Part shown: positions 47,141 through 55,208 of the stretch, piece after piece
Layout of the letters: every line of letters begins with the position of its first letter
Position numbering within the stretch: the first letter of the stretch is position 1
Assembly (NCBI GenBank): GCA_965140775.1
Contig: OZ223471.1
Coordinates: 3,410,001-3,474,000, forward strand
Origin: UBA6244 sp965140775
GTDB taxonomy: Bacteria > Bacteroidota > Bacteroidia > Bacteroidales > F082
DNA length: 64,000 bases
Direction of reading: 5' to 3'
Position numbers and translations under genes: made by a program
Notes under the pieces: model-generated
The model's input: the letters and a program-made list of their open reading frames with translations, nothing else
Told to the model about the DNA's origin: nothing
Databases searched by the model: none

Positions 47141-47167
47141 ATAAACTAATATAGTTTCGTACTTTAG
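47136..47167 (+). promoter_or_regulatory. Candidate promoter of the HU-SPOR gene
   Basis: TTTG (47136-47139, overlapping the kdsB stop), 20 bases, then TACTTTAG (47160-47167), one mismatch from TAnnTTTG. The ATG is 28 bases further on. Confidence 0.4.
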
Positions 47168-47194
47168 CAAGTTCGGAATCAGAACCAAACAGAA

Positions 47195-48466
47195 ATGAAA
47201 ATTGCCGGTTACGTAGGAGATTTATTGTATGATTATGAGTGTGTTGTCATCCCGGGACTGGGGGGCTTCATCACCAATGATAAATCGGCACAAGTGGTGG
47301 CAGTGACCCATCATTTCAAACCACCCTTTCGTGAAGTTCACTTTAACGTACATCTGAAAGCCAACGACGGGCTGTTGATCAACTATGTGGCCCGAAACGA
47401 AAACCTGAGTTATGGCGAAGCCAAATCGCGGGTTGACCAGTTTAGTTTTCAATGCATGCGCGCCCTCGACAATGGCAAACGGATTCGATTCCATGGCATC
47501 GGAAGTTTGTCGCGGGATGCCGAAAAAAATATCGTTTTTACCCAGGACAAAAGTGTAAACTACAATCCTGAAGCATTTGGTTTGGGAAGTTTTATGTCGC
47601 CGGCCATCGCCCGCACCACCGACGAAGAAAAGGTGATGGGAGCCATCAAGAAAGCCATTCCGGAAAAAAAAGCCGCACCCCCCGTCGCACCCAAACGTAC
47701 CACCACCCCAAAAAAACCCATGCTGGCCACCCGCAAAAGGTCCACATTTGCCAACCAACTGATTTTTCTGGTCGTGGTTTTTTTCCTGATGGGTGTGGGC
47801 TACGTGTACATGCATCGCCACTCCATGGGCTACTATCTGGAGCGCTATGCCACAAGGGTTCCCTTCATGTACACCAATCCCCAATCCTATTTTGCTGCCA
47901 ACATCGACCTCATTCCTTTGGGCAAAATGACCTATTATTCAACACTTTGGTTTCCGGGAATATTTGAGGATCAATCAGCAGTGCCCGTTGATAATACGAC
48001 TCCTGCCGAAGTAAATCAAGCCACCCTCCTACCCATGCAAAGTCCGAATACGGTGCACAAGGATGAGTTGGAAACCACTTCGGACCAGATAACTGAAGCA
48101 CCCGAAACAACCAGCTTTGGGAGCGAAGAAGAGCCTGAGCCACAACCCGAAGAAGCGGTGGTAAGTGCCCCTGTGGTAAAAAAAGCCGTGACTCCCGAAC
48201 CCACTCCAACTCCGGCAGCAAATGTAAACCATGCATCGGTCATGCGGTATTTTATCATTGCCGGTGCGTTTAGCAACGAAACCAATGCCGTCAATCTGGT
48301 GGACAAACTCCGCGGGGAAGGCTTCAACGCCATGATCGCCGACACCAATAAGTACGGACTCATCAGGGTAGCCTACGAAGGTTTTGGAACACTTGAGGAA
48401 GCTTCTAAAAGATTGATCGACATCAAAAACCAACACAATCCCCAGGCCTGGGTACTGAAAAAATAA
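47195..48466 (+). CDS. HU (CCDC81-like) and SPOR domain membrane protein
   Basis: A 423-residue protein with two HU/CCDC81-like DNA-binding-fold domains at about 1-60 and 65-130 (the second contains FHGIGSLSRDAEKNIVF), a basic Pro/Lys linker (150-182), one membrane helix at about 188-206, a periplasmic Pro/Glu-rich linker (about 255-345), and a C-terminal SPOR domain (about 349-423) that should bind denuded peptidoglycan at division sites. The predicted topology puts the HU part in the cytoplasm. It is a recognised Bacteroidota architecture of unproven role. Confidence 0.88.
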   Translation: MKIAGYVGDLLYDYECVVIPGLGGFITNDKSAQVVAVTHHFKPPFREVHFNVHLKANDGLLINYVARNENLSYGEAKSRVDQFSFQCMRALDNGKRIRFHGIGSLSRDAEKNIVFTQDKSVNYNPEAFGLGSFMSPAIARTTDEEKVMGAIKKAIPEKKAAPPVAPKRTTTPKKPMLATRKRSTFANQLIFLVVVFFLMGVGYVYMHRHSMGYYLERYATRVPFMYTNPQSYFAANIDLIPLGKMTYYSTLWFPGIFEDQSAVPVDNTTPAEVNQATLLPMQSPNTVHKDELETTSDQITEAPETTSFGSEEEPEPQPEEAVVSAPVVKKAVTPEPTPTPAANVNHASVMRYFIIAGAFSNETNAVNLVDKLRGEGFNAMIADTNKYGLIRVAYEGFGTLEEASKRLIDIKNQHNPQAWVLKK

Positions 48467-48484
48467 TACCGAAATTTTTATCAC

Positions 48485-49174
48485 GTGGGTAAAAAGAATA
48501 AACTCCAGCACTTTGCCGAAAACCTAACCTTCGACAACCTGTTTCAGTTGAAATATGAGGAAGTGGTACTCGGATTTCCTCTCAAAGGCAAATGGGCCAT
48601 CGATTTTTTTAAAAACAACCATCCCGTCATCATCGAATTGGGTTGTGGAAAAGGAGAATATACCGTTGGACTGGCTCAACGAAACCCTAAAATCAACTAT
48701 GTGGGAGCCGACATCAAAGGTGCACGGCTTTGGCGCGGACTTACAACAGCCCGGGAGGAAAACATGTCCAATGTGGCCTTTATCAGAACCCGCATCAACC
48801 TGATTGAGTATTATTTTGGCAAACATGAAGTAAGCGAAATCTGGATCACCTTCCCCGACCCCCATGCCCGCGATGTGGCCATCCGCAAACGACTTACCTC
48901 ACCACAATTTCTGGAACGCTATGCCCGCATCATGAAGCCGGGAGGGATCATCAACCTAAAAACAGACAACATCATCTTTTTGGAATATACCCTGGATGTG
49001 ATAAAAGAATACGGACACGAAATTCTGGAATTGAATTATGATGTGTACGGAAGCGGACTCGACAATGAAGTTACGCAAATCCAAACCCATTACGAGAAAA
49101 TGTGGCTGAAACATGGTACCAAAATTAAATTCCTCAAGTTCAGATTGAATCCCTTATACCAATCAAATGAATAA
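48485..49174 (+). CDS. trmB: tRNA (guanine-N7)-methyltransferase
   Basis: A 229-residue enzyme methylating G46 in tRNA. The cofactor motif ELGCGKGEYT is near 56-65 and the family signature ITFPDPHARDVAIRKRL near 118-134, with the later GGIINLKTDN block. The start is GTG 48485; no closer ATG fits the family N-terminus. Its last eight bases overlap the ATL gene. Confidence 0.94.
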   Translation: MGKKNKLQHFAENLTFDNLFQLKYEEVVLGFPLKGKWAIDFFKNNHPVIIELGCGKGEYTVGLAQRNPKINYVGADIKGARLWRGLTTAREENMSNVAFIRTRINLIEYYFGKHEVSEIWITFPDPHARDVAIRKRLTSPQFLERYARIMKPGGIINLKTDNIIFLEYTLDVIKEYGHEILELNYDVYGSGLDNEVTQIQTHYEKMWLKHGTKIKFLKFRLNPLYQSNE

Positions 49175-49526
49175 TCCGGAGCCCTCCTTTTTTCAGAAGG
49201 TGTATGCCGTGGTGGCACAAATTCCTTATGGACGCATTACCACCTATGGTCATATAGCAGAATTTCTGGGAAGTAAAGGAGCCGCAAGGATGGTAGGTTG
49301 GGCATTAAACGCATCCAAAAATTTCCCGCAAGCGCTGCCTGCCCATCGTGTGGTCAACCGTCAGGGACTGCTTACCGGCAAAAGGCATTTTGGAGGACAA
49401 CATCTTATGGCCGATTTGCTCCAAAGCGAAGGCATTGTAATCCAGAACGATAAAATTCAACAATTCGACGAGAAACTGTGGATTCCGGGCAATTTTTCTG
49501 ACCTAACACCTCCCGATCAGGCATAA
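49167..49526 (+). CDS. Alkyltransferase-like (ATL) protein, MGMT fold without cysteine
   Basis: A 119-residue protein with the O6-alkylguanine DNA methyltransferase C-terminal fold. The helix-turn-helix (GRITTYGHIAEFLGSKGAARMVGWAL, about 22-47) keeps the nucleotide-flipping Tyr Y27 and arginine finger R41. The active-site PCHR motif reads PAHR, with A59 in place of Cys, so it cannot accept an alkyl group. ATL proteins instead bind bulky O6-alkylguanine and recruit nucleotide-excision repair. It overlaps trmB by eight bases. Confidence 0.9.
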   Translation: MNNPEPSFFQKVYAVVAQIPYGRITTYGHIAEFLGSKGAARMVGWALNASKNFPQALPAHRVVNRQGLLTGKRHFGGQHLMADLLQSEGIVIQNDKIQQFDEKLWIPGNFSDLTPPDQA

Positions 49527-49601
49527 GCCTCCACTTATTTTAAATTCATCCCAAATTAGCCCTTTATCAAGGATATTTTCGGCTCCCTTTAAAATAATGG
49601 T

Positions 49602-49609
49602 TAATTTTG
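49602..49609 (+). promoter_or_regulatory. -7 box upstream of the Mrp-type ATPase gene
   Basis: TAATTTTG, a perfect TAnnTTTG match in the 129-base gap after the ATL gene, 46 bases before the ATG. No well-spaced TTG. Confidence 0.4.
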
Positions 49610-49655
49610 TACCATCAATTTACATTATTACTATTAAATCTAAATAAGAATAAGA

Positions 49656-50696
49656 ATGGCCTTTACAAAGCAACAGGTGATCGATGCCTTAAAACAAGTG
49701 ATCTTCTTTGCCAAGCAGAACAACATTGTTGACCTCAACATGGTGGATGATGTGGTGGTAACTGAAACCGGCATCAGCTTAACCGTTATTTTTCCCAAAC
49801 TGGAAGATCCCTCCGTGAATATTGTCTCCAATTCGGTGATGAAAACACTGAAAGAGGCATTTGGCAGCAACATCACCGTTTCGGTAAAACCCGTGGCCGA
49901 AAAAGACCGCGGACTGGGACCATTGTCAGGAGTAAAAAATATTATTGCCGTCATTGCCGGAAAAGGTGGTGTGGGCAAATCAACGGTGGCAGCCAATCTG
50001 GCCGTATCACTGGCCAAGGCGGGTCATACCGTTGGCATTCTGGATGCCGACATCATGGGCCCCTCGGTACCTATTTTATTTGGTGTGGAAGGCGAACAAC
50101 CCGGTATCATCGAGCGTCAGGGAAAATCCTACATGGTTCCTTTGGAAAAGTATGGCGTACGCATTTTATCTCTGGGTTTTTTCGTTCAGCCCGATCAGGC
50201 GCTTATGTGGCGGGGTTCGATGATCAACAATGCCTTCAACCAGCTCATGAAAGATGCCGAATGGGGCAACCTCGACTTTCTGGTAATAGACATGCCTCCG
50301 GGAACAGGTGATATACAACTTACTTTGGGTCAGTCGTATAACGTGCGAGGAACCGTACTGGTAACCACTCCACAACGCGTGGCCACTGCTGATGTACGAC
50401 GCGCCGCCATCATGTGTCAGCAAGATAAACTCACCATTCCATTGTTGGGCATCGTGGAGAATATGGCTTACTTTATTCCCGAAGATGCTCCCGACAAGAA
50501 ATACTACATTTTTGGAGAGGGTCAGGCAGAGATTCTGGCAGGCCAACTGAACATTCCCGTTTTAGCCAAAATCCCCATTGTGGCACAGATAGCCTCATCG
50601 GGCGACTCAGGAAATCCCATTGCCCTCGACGACAATTCGCCGGTGGCCCAAACCTTTGCCAAGCTGGTTGACAACCTCATGATTGCATTGAAATAG
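49656..50696 (+). CDS. Mrp/ApbC-type Fe-S cluster carrier P-loop ATPase
   Basis: A 346-residue protein with an N-terminal DUF59/MIP18-like domain (about 1-85) and a deviant-Walker ATPase: GKGGVGKST at 102-110, LDADIMGPS, and DFLVIDMPPGTGD. Mrp/ApbC carries Fe-S clusters to apo-proteins. The usual C-terminal CxxC after the ENMxYF motif is absent: the sequence runs ENMAYFIPEDAPDKKYYIF, so the bridging cluster cannot be held by these cysteines. The Nfu gene follows after 29 bases. Confidence 0.92.
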   Translation: MAFTKQQVIDALKQVIFFAKQNNIVDLNMVDDVVVTETGISLTVIFPKLEDPSVNIVSNSVMKTLKEAFGSNITVSVKPVAEKDRGLGPLSGVKNIIAVIAGKGGVGKSTVAANLAVSLAKAGHTVGILDADIMGPSVPILFGVEGEQPGIIERQGKSYMVPLEKYGVRILSLGFFVQPDQALMWRGSMINNAFNQLMKDAEWGNLDFLVIDMPPGTGDIQLTLGQSYNVRGTVLVTTPQRVATADVRRAAIMCQQDKLTIPLLGIVENMAYFIPEDAPDKKYYIFGEGQAEILAGQLNIPVLAKIPIVAQIASSGDSGNPIALDDNSPVAQTFAKLVDNLMIALK

Positions 50697-50725
50697 CTAA
50701 ACCAAAACACAAATACTTACGTATT

Positions 50726-50974
50726 ATGCCGATTAATAAAGAAGAAATGAACCAAAAAGTACAAAATGTACTTGATCAGGTAAGACCCTATTTACAAGCC
50801 GACGGTGGCGATATCAACTTTGTGGAGCTAACCGACGACATGGTGGTAAATGTGGAATTGACCGGGGCTTGCGGATCATGCGCATTCAGCACCATGACCT
50901 TGAAAAATGGTGTGGAAGCCACCTTAAAAAAAGTATTGCCCGAAATTAAAGAGGTGGTAGCCATCAATCTGTAA
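50726..50974 (+). CDS. NifU-like C-terminal domain protein (Nfu)
   Basis: An 82-residue Nfu-domain protein, an Fe-S scaffold/carrier. The cluster ligand pair is C49-x-x-C52 in TGACGSCAFSTMTLK. The N-terminal part (LDQVRPYLQADGGDINFVEL) is canonical. It is 29 bases after the Mrp-type ATPase, suggesting the two act in the same Fe-S delivery route. It converges with nadE (29 bases apart). Confidence 0.92.
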   Translation: MPINKEEMNQKVQNVLDQVRPYLQADGGDINFVELTDDMVVNVELTGACGSCAFSTMTLKNGVEATLKKVLPEIKEVVAINL

Positions 50975-51003
50975 ATCAGACTGATTCGCGATATTTTGTC
51001 TCC

Positions 51004-52641
51004 CTACGAAAGATAGCGCGCCACGATGGGCATCCGCCTTCCCATACCGAAGGCCTTGCCCGTTACACGCAAAATGGGAGGCGTTTGGTAGCGTTTGTAT
51101 TCGTTCAGGTTAACCAACTTGAGTATCCGGTGTACCAGGTTTGCATCGAAACCCATGGCCACAATTTCTTTGGGGCCATTTCTTTTTTCAATGTATTGGT
51201 AGAGTATCTCATCCAAAATATCATATTCAGGAAGTGAGTCGGTATCCTTTTGGTCGGGTCGCAACTCAGCCGACGGGGGTTTGGTAATGATATTTTCCGG
51301 AATAACTTCTGTGTCCTTATTCATGTAGCGAGCCAATTGAAACACCTTGGTTTTGTACACGTCGCCAATGACCGACAATCCGCCATTCATATCACCATAC
51401 AAAGTACCATATCCTACGGCAGCCTCACTTTTGTTACTGGTATTCAGTAGTATATATCCAAATTTATTGGACAAACCCATAAGCACCACCCCCCGGATAC
51501 GTGCCTGCAGGTTCTCTTCCGCCACGTTGAAAGGCAGTCCTTTAAAATAGGGAGCAAGCATCTCCTCCAGGGCGCCAAAGCCCTTTTCGATGGGAATGGT
51601 ATCGTAGGGCATGCCCACATTGATAGCCAATTGCTCGGCATCGCTCACCGAGTGGTCGGTAGAAAAGCGTGAAGGCAACAATACATTGTACACGTTTTCG
51701 GCACCTAAGGCCCGCGCGGCCAGCACTGCCGTAACAGCCGAGTCGATACCCCCTGAAAGTCCCAGAATGGCCTTTTTAAATCCGAGTTTACCAAAATAGT
51801 TGCGAATCCCCATCACCAATGCATCGTGAATCAAGGCGATTTCGCTCGGGTTTTCGGGTTGTATGTCGGGCACCGATTGGTGGAGCTCATCCGTTTCCAC
51901 TACCCTGAAATCCTCAGAAAAATATTTGAGTTCGTGAACCAAACGTCCCTGCGTGTCCATCACCAATGATCCCCCGTCGAAAAGCAATTCGGTTTGCGCC
52001 CCCACGTGGTTGACATAAACCAACGGAAGTCCATATACCCGGGCATTTTTTTCCAAAACCTGTTTTCTGGTCCTGGCCTGTTCGTAATGGAAGGGAGAAG
52101 CAGCGATATTGATCATGAGGTCAGGATGAAAGGCCATCAACTCCTCCATTGGGTTGGCCACATAGAGGGGGTTGTCCTGCACATTCCACAAATCCTCACA
52201 AATGGTTATGGCCAATCGTTTACCCTTAAAATCAACAACTTGAAATTTTCTGTTGGGTTCAAAATAGCGGTATTCATCAAAAATATCGTAATTGGGCAAA
52301 AGTGTTTTGTGTACCAATTGCTGTACCTTTCCCTGGTACAAAAAGGCCGCCGAATTAAACAAGGGTTTACCCTTGGGAGCGGCATTGTAGGTGGGAAGTC
52401 CGATGACGACACCTATGTGATCGCAGTGGGGAGCAATGCGGAAAAGCGACTCTTTACACTGATCGACAAAGTCGGTAAATTCCAGAAAATCGCGCGGTGG
52501 ATAGCCCGAAATGGCCAACTCGGCAAAAACAACCAAATCTGCCTGTTGCGCTTTAGCCTGTTGAATGGACTGGACAATTTTTTGCACATTTTCATCAAAA
52601 TTGCCAATATGGTAATTTAACTGAGCGAGGGCTATCTTCAA
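51004..52641 (-). CDS. nadE: Glutamine-dependent NAD+ synthetase
   Basis: A 545-residue enzyme that amidates nicotinate adenine dinucleotide. The N-terminal nitrilase/glutaminase domain has the triad E41, K112 and C148 (ITICEDLWN). The C-terminal synthetase begins near 265 with the ATP loop LGLSGGIDSAVTA (about 292-304). Length suits the fused, glutamine-dependent form rather than the ammonia-dependent one. It is on the minus strand behind the PorT-like barrel gene (23 bases). Confidence 0.95.
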   Translation of the reverse strand: MKIALAQLNYHIGNFDENVQKIVQSIQQAKAQQADLVVFAELAISGYPPRDFLEFTDFVDQCKESLFRIAPHCDHIGVVIGLPTYNAAPKGKPLFNSAAFLYQGKVQQLVHKTLLPNYDIFDEYRYFEPNRKFQVVDFKGKRLAITICEDLWNVQDNPLYVANPMEELMAFHPDLMINIAASPFHYEQARTRKQVLEKNARVYGLPLVYVNHVGAQTELLFDGGSLVMDTQGRLVHELKYFSEDFRVVETDELHQSVPDIQPENPSEIALIHDALVMGIRNYFGKLGFKKAILGLSGGIDSAVTAVLAARALGAENVYNVLLPSRFSTDHSVSDAEQLAINVGMPYDTIPIEKGFGALEEMLAPYFKGLPFNVAEENLQARIRGVVLMGLSNKFGYILLNTSNKSEAAVGYGTLYGDMNGGLSVIGDVYKTKVFQLARYMNKDTEVIPENIITKPPSAELRPDQKDTDSLPEYDILDEILYQYIEKRNGPKEIVAMGFDANLVHRILKLVNLNEYKRYQTPPILRVTGKAFGMGRRMPIVARYLS

Positions 52642-52664
52642 TTGACTGTATTTTATTGTGTTGA

Positions 52665-53357
52665 CTAAAAAATGATGGCCAAATTCAATTCCAGGAAATG
52701 ATTTCTGGCTGAATTTTTCTCTTCCGGGTTGGCACCGTTGTTACCTTTTAATATGTTGAGAAAAGCATTATCGTATTTCAACCCTGTACGGAGGTAGGTA
52801 TCGCCATGGAGCGGAATTTCCACTCCTGCACCCAATATGAGTGATTCGCGGGTAAAACGGGTATCACCGGTAACATCGTGATTTTGTGTTTCTACCAAAT
52901 CGCTGTTATCGGGCAGGAAAGAATCGTCTCCCTTGGCAGAAAGCCTGAATCCCAGACCAAATCCAATTTGACCGTAATACCTCAAACCTTTGATTTCGTT
53001 GGTCTTCATGGTAAACACCAGAGGTACCTCAATGTATTTGGTTTTGTATTTTCGGGTCATAATACCATCTGTAAGTTGATTGTTTGCCTGGAGGGTAATG
53101 GCATCGTGATATTCCATTTTGCCGTTGAGAAACACCATGTCGAAACCCGTGGTAAAGGAATAATTCTCCATCATGTAAATATCGGCCACGAAACCCCAGG
53201 CGCCGCCAAACTGAACACCTTTGTTCACATAATTATCCTCGTTGCTGTTGAACCAACCCAAATTGGCGCCGACTTTAAAACCAAACTGAAACGGTTTATG
53301 CTGGGCCTGCAGCGACACAGAAACCAATAAAATAAGGGAAAAGAATATTTTTCTCAT
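52665..53357 (-). CDS. PorT-like outer-membrane beta-barrel protein
   Basis: A 230-residue protein with signal peptide (about 1-19, ending LQAQ) and the eight-stranded OMP_b-brl_2 pattern: FGFKVGANLGWFN, FTTGFDMVFLNG, YIEVPLVFTMKTNE, YGQIGFGLGFRL, GAGVEIPLHGD. PorT of Porphyromonas belongs to this fold and serves type IX secretion; this sequence shows only the fold, so that role is not implied. It is divergent to another barrel gene at 53463. Confidence 0.83.
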   Translation of the reverse strand: MRKIFFSLILLVSVSLQAQHKPFQFGFKVGANLGWFNSNEDNYVNKGVQFGGAWGFVADIYMMENYSFTTGFDMVFLNGKMEYHDAITLQANNQLTDGIMTRKYKTKYIEVPLVFTMKTNEIKGLRYYGQIGFGLGFRLSAKGDDSFLPDNSDLVETQNHDVTGDTRFTRESLILGAGVEIPLHGDTYLRTGLKYDNAFLNILKGNNGANPEEKNSARNHFLELNLAIIF

Positions 53358-53374
53358 GCTTTCGGAAGTTTATA

Positions 53375-53401
53375 CAAAGATATAATTTCAACTAAAAACA
53401 A
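53375..53401 (-). promoter_or_regulatory. Promoter of the minus-strand barrel gene
   Basis: Minus strand TTG (53401-53399), 16 bases, TATCTTTG (53382-53375). The -7 box is perfect and ends 17 bases before the ATG. It is paired back-to-back with the plus-strand promoter at 53402-53431. Confidence 0.5.
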
Positions 53402-53431
53402 TTTGCATAACACAAAATATATTTATCTTTG
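53402..53431 (+). promoter_or_regulatory. Promoter of the plus-strand barrel gene
   Basis: TTTG (53402-53405), 18 bases, TATCTTTG (53424-53431): both elements match the Bacteroidota consensus. The ATG is 31 bases downstream. It is one of the two clearest promoters in the window. Confidence 0.65.
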
Positions 53432-53462
53432 ATATTCTAATTTAACCATAAAAATCGAAAAC

Positions 53463-54074
53463 ATGAAAAAACTTACGCTTCTTTTTGTCGCCCTGCTTGC
53501 CTCAGGGGTGATGTTTGGTCAGTTTACAATCGGACCGCAAATTGGCTATACTACCTCCAAACTCACCACCAATACCAGTGAAATAACGAGTCAGGTTAAA
53601 AGCAACTTCGTTTTTGGTGCCTTTGCCCGTTTTGGAGAAAAAATATACGTGCAGCCGGAAGTTAACTGGCTCACTCAGGGAGGAATCTGGGAGTATAAAG
53701 TCAACCCAACGGATGATCCCAGTGAGATAACCATGAAATACAAAACCATTCAGATTCCGGTAAGCGTTGGTTGGCGAATTATCGATTTAAAACTCGCCAG
53801 CATCCGTGTTTTTGGTGGTGTAGCGGCCAACATCATCACCGATAAATCATTATCCTTTAAAAATGTTGTGGATCCAATCAAAGAAGCAGACCTGAGCAAC
53901 ATGATATGGCAGTATCAGGTGGGAGCAGGAGTTGATGTACTCATGTTAACCCTGAATGTAAGGTACATGGGTGGAATAAACGACATGTTTAAAAACGATA
54001 TTCAAATTGAAGGAAATACCATGTCCACCAAATCAAACCTGTTTATGGTTACTCTTGGGTGGAAGATTCTCTAA
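53463..54074 (+). CDS. Outer-membrane beta-barrel protein
   Basis: A 203-residue protein with signal peptide (about 1-19, ending VMFGQ) and a small eight-stranded barrel pattern (IGPQIGYTTSKL, FVFGAFARFGEKIYVQPEVNW, IQIPVSVGWRII, VRYMGGIND, ending FMVTLGWKIL). Similar in size and order to the divergent PorT-like protein, suggesting the two are paralogues. Function unknown. The gldB-like gene follows 60 bases after its stop. Confidence 0.8.
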   Translation: MKKLTLLFVALLASGVMFGQFTIGPQIGYTTSKLTTNTSEITSQVKSNFVFGAFARFGEKIYVQPEVNWLTQGGIWEYKVNPTDDPSEITMKYKTIQIPVSVGWRIIDLKLASIRVFGGVAANIITDKSLSFKNVVDPIKEADLSNMIWQYQVGAGVDVLMLTLNVRYMGGINDMFKNDIQIEGNTMSTKSNLFMVTLGWKIL

Positions 54075-54107
54075 ATGAAATATCTATTACTTAACGAGAA
54101 ATGTCAG

Positions 54108-54115
54108 TACTTTTG
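54108..54115 (+). promoter_or_regulatory. -7 box upstream of the gldB-like gene
   Basis: TACTTTTG, a perfect TAnnTTTG match, 19 bases before ATG 54135. It favours this start over the frame's earlier in-frame ATG at 54075, which lies upstream of the box. Confidence 0.45.
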
Positions 54116-54134
54116 TGCTGACTTTTTTTTTACC

Positions 54135-55136
54135 ATGAAAAATCGACTCCTGACATTATTGATTTCCGGCGTTGTGGCCATTTTCGCTTCGTGCAGCCGC
54201 CAACAAGCAAGTCAATGGCCCATTCCCTCCAACGAACTAACCACAAAACCCGTTGATATTCAGCGTTATGGAAAAACACTTTTTTCGCTCGACACCAATA
54301 ATTTTCTTCAGGAATTACAAGCCATTCAACCCCAATACCGGTCGTTTATTGGTGATGGCTACCAGGATTCGGCTCAATGGAAACAATTGTACGATTTTGT
54401 AACCGACACCCAACTAATCCGCTTGAATCAACGCACCCAGGAGGTATTTCACGACATAAGTCGTATGGAAGATCAACTGACGGAAGCCTTTGGTCGTTTT
54501 CATTACTTTTTTCCTGGTCAGTCGCTTCCAACGCTATACACCTATGTGTCGGGCATGCACTACGAAAACCCCATGGAGAAGTATCAAAATCAGATGATTA
54601 TTGCTCTGGATGTATATTTGGGAGAAGACTTCGAGCCCTATAAGTACCTGGGACTTCCCCACTACCGGATCAGAAGAATGACCCCCGACTATGTGGTGAT
54701 CGACGTGATGAAGACACTTTACAATACAGACCTGAATCCAAAGATCCGACAAAAAACCCTTCTCGATCGCATGATAGGAGCCGGCAAAATGATGGTCTAT
54801 CTGGACGCCATGCTTCCCGATACTCCTGACACCTTAAAAATTGGCTATACCACTGCCCAATGGAAGTGGATGGAGGAAAATAAGCAAGAGGTTTGGGCTT
54901 ATCTTGTAAAAAACAACCTCTTTTACTCCTCCGACTACGACATTCAAACCAAGCTCATTCAGGAAGCCCCCTTTACCACAGGGTTTTCCAACGAGTCTGC
55001 ACCACGAGTGGGTGCTTGGCTGGGCTGGCAAATTGTGAGGGCATACCACCAACAACACCCCGATATTACTTTAAAAGAGCTCATCCTCAACCCAGACACC
55101 CAGGAAATTTTACAAAAATCGGGGTACAAGCCATAG
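54135..55136 (+). CDS. GldB-like lipoprotein
   Basis: A 333-residue lipoprotein: the signal ends in IFASC with lipidated C20. The remainder matches GldB, required for gliding in Flavobacterium, with landmarks PVDIQRYGKTLFSLDTNNF, the H/Y-rich centre and GAWLGWQIVRAYHQQHPD near the C-terminus. Non-gliding Bacteroidota also keep this gene, so motility is not implied; no other gld gene is in the window. I chose ATG 54135 because it puts a proper lipoprotein signal at the N-terminus. Confidence 0.85.
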   Translation: MKNRLLTLLISGVVAIFASCSRQQASQWPIPSNELTTKPVDIQRYGKTLFSLDTNNFLQELQAIQPQYRSFIGDGYQDSAQWKQLYDFVTDTQLIRLNQRTQEVFHDISRMEDQLTEAFGRFHYFFPGQSLPTLYTYVSGMHYENPMEKYQNQMIIALDVYLGEDFEPYKYLGLPHYRIRRMTPDYVVIDVMKTLYNTDLNPKIRQKTLLDRMIGAGKMMVYLDAMLPDTPDTLKIGYTTAQWKWMEENKQEVWAYLVKNNLFYSSDYDIQTKLIQEAPFTTGFSNESAPRVGAWLGWQIVRAYHQQHPDITLKELILNPDTQEILQKSGYKP

Positions 55137-55174
55137 AAAATTTCCACTAACGGGAATAATTCCAAGGTTTTTAC

Positions 55175-55188
55175 GTTACATTTGTAAC
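55175..55188 (+). promoter_or_regulatory. -7 box inside a perfect palindrome upstream of yifB
   Basis: GTTACATTTGTAAC is a perfect inverted repeat (six-base arms, TT centre). It contains TACATTTG (55177-55184), a perfect TAnnTTTG box, 24 bases before the yifB ATG. A protein binding the palindrome would block the promoter, so an operator is possible. Confidence 0.4.
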
Positions 55189-55208
55189 CACAAACCTAAT
55201 TGAAACCC

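Noticed and set aside
54075..54134. Longer start for the gldB-like gene
   Set aside because: It would precede the -7 box at 54108 and displace the lipoprotein signal from the N-terminus.
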